Positions 59,865-64,000 of a stretch of DNA of 64,000 bases are shown here, one piece after another. This DNA comes from Haloterrigena sp. KLK7. Lineage in GTDB: Archaea > Halobacteriota > Halobacteria > Halobacteriales > Natrialbaceae. The notes under the pieces are model-generated. The model ran no database searches. It had not been told where the DNA came from and saw only the letters and a list, made by a program, of their open reading frames with translations. The position numbers and the translations under genes were made by a program. Every line of letters begins with the position of its first letter. Within the stretch, counting starts at the first letter, position 1. The DNA is taken from positions 3,100,001 to 3,164,000 of the forward strand of contig NZ_CP149787.1 in assembly GCF_037914945.1 (NCBI RefSeq), given 5' to 3'.

Positions 59865-60053
59865 TCGTCTTCTCGCGAGCGCTCTCGCGTCCGATAGCGA
59901 ACGGGTATCGGTCCCGCCGAAGCGTCCGTTCGGTCCTCCGTCGCGACTCGGCGATCGGGACCGTCTCACGTTCGCTCGAGGGCGGTCGACCGTCCGCGAT
60001 CGCTCACCGGCCCGTTCCGGGGGCTTTTTGCGGGTAACCTGCCAACTCGAACC

Positions 60054-60761
60054 GTGAACGACGAGGCGATTCCGACCGGCTGTGGTCCGGTCGACGAGTT
60101 ACTCGGCGGGGGGTTCGAACGCGGAACCGTCACGCAGGTGTACGGCCCGCCCGCGGCGGGGAAGACCAACCTCGCGCTGTCGGCGGCCGTGGAAACGGCC
60201 GTCGCCGGCGGGACCGCGGTCTACGTCGACACCGAGGGCGTCTCGGTCGACCGCTTCCAGCAACTGCTCTCGGCCCGGGTCGACGACGAGGACGTCGAGG
60301 CCGTCGCCTCGCGGATCGTCATCGAGGACGCCCTCGACTTCGAGGAACAGTCCGAGGCCGTCCGGGACACCGAGGAGTTCGCCGAACGCGCGGACCTGAT
60401 CGTCCTCGACAGCGCGACCGGCTTCTACCGCTTAGAGCGAACCGGCGAGAGCGACGGCGGCGAGGCGCTGCGCAGCGTCGCCCGGCAGGTGACGCATCTC
60501 CTCTCGCTTGCGCGCAAACACGACCTCGCGGTCGTCCTGACGAATCAGGTCTTCGCCGATCCCGACGCCGACCGCACGCGCGCGCTCGGTGGAAACACGT
60601 TAGAACACTGGACCGGCGTCGTCCTCCGCCTCGAGCGCTTTCGCGGCGGGAACCGGCGGGCGACGCTCGAGAAGCATCGCTCGAAGCCGGCCGGCGAATC
60701 GGCCCAGTTCCGGATCACGGACCGGGGACTCGAGGGCGGCGACGAGTCGGTACGTCCCTGA
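60054..60761 (+). CDS. radB: DNA repair and recombination protein RadB
   Basis: 235 residues from a GTG (MNDEAIPTGCGPVDELLGGG). A RecA-type core with Walker A QVYGPPAAGKTNLA and Walker B-like LIVLDSATGFYRL, with no N-terminal helix-hairpin-helix domain, as typical for the RadA paralogue RadB. RadB assists RadA filament formation in homologous recombination. It is convergent with the CBS protein gene. Confidence 0.93.
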   Translation: MNDEAIPTGCGPVDELLGGGFERGTVTQVYGPPAAGKTNLALSAAVETAVAGGTAVYVDTEGVSVDRFQQLLSARVDDEDVEAVASRIVIEDALDFEEQSEAVRDTEEFAERADLIVLDSATGFYRLERTGESDGGEALRSVARQVTHLLSLARKHDLAVVLTNQVFADPDADRTRALGGNTLEHWTGVVLRLERFRGGNRRATLEKHRSKPAGESAQFRITDRGLEGGDESVRP

Positions 60762-60833
60762 GACCGGTCGGCCGAGACCGAGGCCGAGGTCGAGACCGGA
60801 ACGACGTGCGAAAACGAAGAGACGGCGTTCGCG

Positions 60834-61991
60834 CTACAGTTCGTTCAGTTTGCGCAGCAGCTGGCCCCGGTACTCCTCGTCGCTGGTGACGCCCTTGACC
60901 TCCAGGACGTTGCGCTCGAGTTTGTCGATGGCGACGCGGAAGGCGTTCTCGGAACCGTACCCCTCGCCGGTGCCGGCGATCTGGCCCTTGTTGGTCCGCA
61001 GGCGAATCTGGCAGTGGACCAGCGGCGTTCCGCGGAGCTTCTCCTGGTGTTCCTTGAACCGGACGTGGGCGTGCTGGACCTGCATGTCCTGGTACTTGTC
61101 GACGACGTCCTCGATGTTCTCGACGATTCCCTCTCGGGTAATCGTATCGAGCATCGAGATGTTGGTGATCTGGACGTCCATACGCTGCTCCTCGGTGAAC
61201 GTCAGCGCGCGCAGGACGTCCGTCTTGGTGATGACGCCGATGACGACGCGGTCGTCGTCCTCGGGGGTGACGATCAGTCCCGCGTAGTCCTTCTCGAGCA
61301 TGGTCTCGACGGCCTCCTGAGCGGTCGTGTCCAGCGTGGTCGTCTCGACGGGACTGTTCATGATGTCGTAGACCGGGACGTCGAGCAGACGCTGGGTGTC
61401 GCCGACCCGGTCGCCGGTCGTCGTCGTGTGGTTCTCGCGGATGACGAAGTCGGCGATGTCGTGGGTCGTCACGACCCCCGAGAGGTAGCCGTTCTCGTTG
61501 AGCACGGGCAGGCGGGAGATGCCGTGCTCGCGCAGCTGGTTAATCGCGCGCCCGATCCCGTCGTCCTCCACGAGGGTGACCGGATCGGCCGTGTAGATGT
61601 CCTCGACGGTGAGCGTATCGAGGTTCTCGAGGACCGCCTCGAGGATGGCGTCGTCGGTGATGACGCCCCAGAGGTCGTCGTTCTCGAAGACCGGAGCGAC
61701 CTTCGCGTTGCTCTCGACCAGCACGCGGGCCGTCTCCCGGACGTCCTCGTTGCGGTCGACCTGCGGGGCCGGCGCGTTCCGACTGGGTTTCATGAGCGCC
61801 GCCACCTTGGCGTCGTCCTCGACGTGGGACTGGAGGACCTCCCGCTCGCTGATGACGCCCTCGTACGCCCCGTCGTCAGTGACGATAATTCCCTTGGGGT
61901 TGCCGTCCTCGAACATGGAACGGACTTTCCCCATTCGCGTCCCGACGTCGACTTCGATGAACTCCGTGGTGGCGATATCAGCGATATTCAT
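60834..61991 (-). CDS. CBS-domain protein with a C-terminal HPF-like domain
   Basis: 385 residues from MNIADIATTEFIEVDVGTRM. The in-frame codons upstream to 62030 are rejected because MNIADI is a usual CBS start. Four CBS motifs follow in two pairs (GIIVTDDGAYEGVISERE; WGVITDDAILEAVLENL; YLSGVVTTHDIADFV; VVIGVITKTDVLRAL). The last ~110 residues (from MDVQITNISMLDTITREG, then VQHAHVRFKEH) resemble a ribosome-hibernation/S30AE fold. It may sense adenine nucleotides and act on ribosomes, which is an inference. Confidence 0.85.
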   Translation of the reverse strand: MNIADIATTEFIEVDVGTRMGKVRSMFEDGNPKGIIVTDDGAYEGVISEREVLQSHVEDDAKVAALMKPSRNAPAPQVDRNEDVRETARVLVESNAKVAPVFENDDLWGVITDDAILEAVLENLDTLTVEDIYTADPVTLVEDDGIGRAINQLREHGISRLPVLNENGYLSGVVTTHDIADFVIRENHTTTTGDRVGDTQRLLDVPVYDIMNSPVETTTLDTTAQEAVETMLEKDYAGLIVTPEDDDRVVIGVITKTDVLRALTFTEEQRMDVQITNISMLDTITREGIVENIEDVVDKYQDMQVQHAHVRFKEHQEKLRGTPLVHCQIRLRTNKGQIAGTGEGYGSENAFRVAIDKLERNVLEVKGVTSDEEYRGQLLRKLNEL

Positions 61992-62095
61992 CCTTCTGGG
62001 GGAATATACTGCCGCCGGGCTTTTGAACATACCGCACGTTTTAGCCGGGTGGGCGCAGGGGTGACCGTTTTGGGACCCGTCGTTGTACCGCCCGT

Positions 62096-62428
62096 ATGGT
62101 GCCCGATATCAGCGTCTTCGGTCGATACACCTACCTCGCGACGGAACTGTTCTGGGGGGCCGTCGCCGCCGTCCTCCTCCGGCGGGCGAACGCGCTCCGG
62201 AAAGCCGGCGTCACGATCCTCGCGCTGTATCCGATCGCCTACCTCTGGGACCGCTACACCCTCGCCGTCGGCGTCTTCGACATCAAACTCCGGACCGGCA
62301 TCGATATCGCCGGCATCCCGCTCGAGGAACACCTGTTCATGGCGGTCGTCCCCGGTCTCGTGATCGGTATCCACGAGACGATCTTCGGCGAGCGACGGGC
62401 CGAGACCGAGGTATCTGGCCAGAGCTAG
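62096..62428 (+). CDS. Single lycopene cyclase-type membrane domain protein
   Basis: 110 residues with three membrane segments: YTYLATELFWGAVAAVLLRR, AGVTILALYPIAYLWDRYT, and IAGIPLEEHLFMAVVPGLVI. The PxEEHLFM motif is typical of the CarR/CrtYcd lycopene cyclase fold. Full haloarchaeal lycopene cyclases have two such domains (about 230 residues), so this is a half-size form, which may need to dimerise or act elsewhere. No carotenoid genes are adjacent. Confidence 0.82.
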   Translation: MVPDISVFGRYTYLATELFWGAVAAVLLRRANALRKAGVTILALYPIAYLWDRYTLAVGVFDIKLRTGIDIAGIPLEEHLFMAVVPGLVIGIHETIFGERRAETEVSGQS

Positions 62429-62602
62429 CGAAATCCGCGCGGCCGAATCTCGGTCAGGGCCCGTTTCGATTCGACGTCGATGAGCGCGTTCCTCGAGGCG
62501 TATGATCGCGTTCCTCGAGACGTAGCGACGAAGCGAACAGTACCGTAACAGTTACAGTCACGTGTTAAGGAAGGTATCAACGACTGCAACCGGTCAAGGA
62601 GC

Positions 62603-62609
62603 ACTTATC
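62603..62609 (+). promoter_or_regulatory. TATA-like box of the CAP protein gene
   Basis: ACTTATC lies 24-30 bases before the ATG at 62633, supporting that start over a GTG at 62612. Confidence 0.45.
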
Positions 62610-62632
62610 TCGTGATCTGGTTGGTTCGGACG

Positions 62633-63400
62633 ATGTGTCCCCGGTCCCGATCGACTACCGACCTCGATCTCGACGAGTCCGGCGACAGGGCCGTTCTGCG
62701 ATCGCTGTTCCGCCTGCTCGTCGCCGTCGCCCTGATTGGTGCCCTCGCTCTCGGAACCGCCGTCATGGCCCCGGCGGTCCTCGAGGGCATCGACACGGGC
62801 GATTTGGAGGGGCCCGGCGGTATCGGCAGCGACGTCACGCCGAGTTCGGACCCGCCGCCGGCGGGCGAGCGCAACCCCGACGTCACCGATCCGGACGACC
62901 CGGGCAACTCGAGCTACGAGACCGACGTCGAGACGGTCGACTCGGTGACCGTCGAGGACTTCGTCCACGCGAAGGTCAACGACCGGCGGGCCGAACACGG
63001 CCTCGAGCCCCTCAAGTGGGACGGGACGATCGCCTCCGTCGGCCGCGCGCACAGCTACGACATGGCCCAGCGAGAGTACTTCGCGCACGTCAATCCCGAG
63101 GACGAGGCGCCGATGGATCGGTTTCGGGACGTCGACAACTACTGTCGGGGCTACGGCGAGAACATCGCCCTGACGTGGGTCGACCGCCCCGTCGAGAACT
63201 CCGCTACCGGTGAGACCGTCCGTTACCGGACCGCGGAGGGCCTCGCGGAGGGGCTCGTCAACCAGTGGATGAACTCCACCGACCACCGGCGGGCGATCCT
63301 CGAGCAGGGGACCCCCCACTGGGACCGCGGCGGCGTCGGCGTCTACATCGCCGACGACGGCGCGGTCTACGCGTCGCACAACTTCTGTGTCGAGCGGTGA
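62633..63400 (+). CDS. CAP (SCP/PR-1-like) domain secreted or membrane-anchored protein
   Basis: 255 residues. A membrane segment (about 25-48, LFRLLVAVALIGALALGTAVM) is probably a signal anchor. An acidic Pro-rich linker follows, then the CAP domain: HSYDMAQREYFAHVNPEDE, YGENIALTWVDR, and WMNSTDHRRAILEQ. Two Cys (in DNYCRGYG and HNFCVER) could pair outside the cell. Archaeal CAP proteins have no settled function; peptidase or lipid-binding roles are proposed. Confidence 0.85.
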   Translation: MCPRSRSTTDLDLDESGDRAVLRSLFRLLVAVALIGALALGTAVMAPAVLEGIDTGDLEGPGGIGSDVTPSSDPPPAGERNPDVTDPDDPGNSSYETDVETVDSVTVEDFVHAKVNDRRAEHGLEPLKWDGTIASVGRAHSYDMAQREYFAHVNPEDEAPMDRFRDVDNYCRGYGENIALTWVDRPVENSATGETVRYRTAEGLAEGLVNQWMNSTDHRRAILEQGTPHWDRGGVGVYIADDGAVYASHNFCVER

Positions 63401-63505
63401 CCCGCCTCGAGCGGTGAACAGGATATGTAATCCGGATAACCGAACAGCAGTGCTGAAACTGCGATATATTGATAGCCATTTACCGGTGGCCGTTCTCGTC
63501 CCGGT

Positions 63506-64000
63506 ATGGACGCTCGAGAGACGCTCACCGCAGTTTATCGAACGGCGAGCGATCGCGACATCTCCTTTCTCGCGGCCGCCTTCGCCTACTACGCGTTCGT
63601 CTCGCTGATTCCGCTGGTATTGCTCGCGCTCGTCGTCGGATCGCTGCTCGGCGGCGAGGACGCCGCCGAGCGGTTGATCGTGGTCGCCGGCGACTTCCTC
63701 CCGGCGGCGGGCGAGGAGCTGGTCACCGACGCGCTGACGACCGAATCCGGCCGCGCGCAGGCGACGATCGTCGCGCTCGCCATCGCCGCCTGGGGCGCGT
63801 TGAAGGTCTTTCGCGGGCTCAGCCTCGCCTTCGACAAGGTCTACGACGAGGTCGCCGAGGAGTCGCTGATCGACCAGCTCCGGGACGGCCTCGTCGTAAT
63901 CGTCGCGGGCGCGGGCGCGATGGCGCTGATGGTCGTGATCGGGACGATCGTCGGCTTCGCCGCCGAGGTCCTCCCCTTCGCCGGCCTCCTGAGCTGGCTG
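63506..64000 (+). CDS. YihY/virulence factor BrkB family membrane protein, 3' end outside the window
   Basis: The first 165 codons of a YihY/BrkB protein (MDARETLTAVYRTASDRDIS). Membrane segments are visible at about 20-45 (FLAAAFAYYAFVSLIPLVLLA), around TIVALAIAAWGALKVFRGLS, and LVVIVAGAGAMALMVVIGTI. The frame is still open at base 64000. The family spans the membrane about six times and is of unknown transport or integrity function. Confidence 0.88.
   Translation, partial: MDARETLTAVYRTASDRDISFLAAAFAYYAFVSLIPLVLLALVVGSLLGGEDAAERLIVVAGDFLPAAGEELVTDALTTESGRAQATIVALAIAAWGALKVFRGLSLAFDKVYDEVAEESLIDQLRDGLVVIVAGAGAMALMVVIGTIVGFAAEVLPFAGLLSWL

Overview
The window is a GC-rich, gene-dense stretch of a halophilic archaeal chromosome (class Halobacteria). 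A member of the Natrialbales, such as Natrinema or Haloterrigena relatives, is my guess only. The archaeal signs are the S10-type ribosomal protein operon headed by a SPOUT methyltransferase gene, a tetrahydromethanopterin enzyme (Mch), RadB, a CDC48/VAT ATPase, very acidic proteins, twin-arginine lipoproteins, and many genes whose TATA box lies 22-32 bases before the start codon (leaderless transcripts).

Layout. 1-3.5 kb: ribosomal proteins L2 (cut by the window edge), L23, L4, L3 and a SPOUT methyltransferase. 3.8-6.9 kb: a large cytosolic GAF/PAS histidine kinase. 7.0-7.6 kb: two identical tRNA-Gly(GCC) genes plus a 3' tRNA fragment inside repeated flanks, which looks like a recombination or integration scar. 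7.8-15.9 kb: housekeeping and small haloarchaeal genes (HalOD1, thiamine-binding protein, Mch, a DUF2178/Xre pair under a perfect 16-bp palindrome, a GTPBP1-type GTPase, PyrF, zinc-ribbon proteins). 15.9-21.1 kb: a group with a VOC protein, an alpha/beta hydrolase, an HTH regulator, a type II haloacid dehalogenase, a DehI-family protein, a methyltransferase and an SDR. 21.2-23.4 kb: methylglyoxal synthase next to a two-gene KhtT/KhtU-like cation/proton antiporter. 26.1-32.3 kb: a complete five-gene peptide ABC transporter. 34-37.9 kb: CDC48 and LarC, divergent.

38.5-53.5 kb is a cell-surface and polysaccharide region. It holds a secreted GH18 chitinase, WbqC and PIG-L family genes, and a tight five-gene minus-strand operon (nucleotide-sugar dehydrogenase, epimerase, membrane GT2 glycosyltransferase, secreted lipoprotein deacetylase, secreted GH10 hydrolase). 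It ends with an internally deleted sugar nucleotidyltransferase gene joined to glmS. A broken second copy of larC follows at 53.7-54.1 kb.

54.1-58.6 kb is the most novel part: secreted repeat proteins with no family I can name. One 504-residue protein carries ten copies of the pattern Q-x3-Q-x-N-x-N-x-Q, in five pairs with a fixed 27-28-residue pair spacing. Two tandem, nearly identical small secreted proteins carry a single pair with the same 27-residue spacing. The layout recalls curli-type functional amyloid subunits. Next to the polysaccharide operon, it suggests an extracellular matrix or biofilm locus.

58.7-64 kb: an RNase H-fold protein, a small zinc-finger protein, RadB, a CBS-domain protein, a single lycopene-cyclase-type domain, a CAP-domain secreted protein and the start of a YihY/BrkB membrane protein cut by the window end.

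Limits: all family names come from reading translated sequences by eye. Starts marked as chosen by promoter spacing are inferences.
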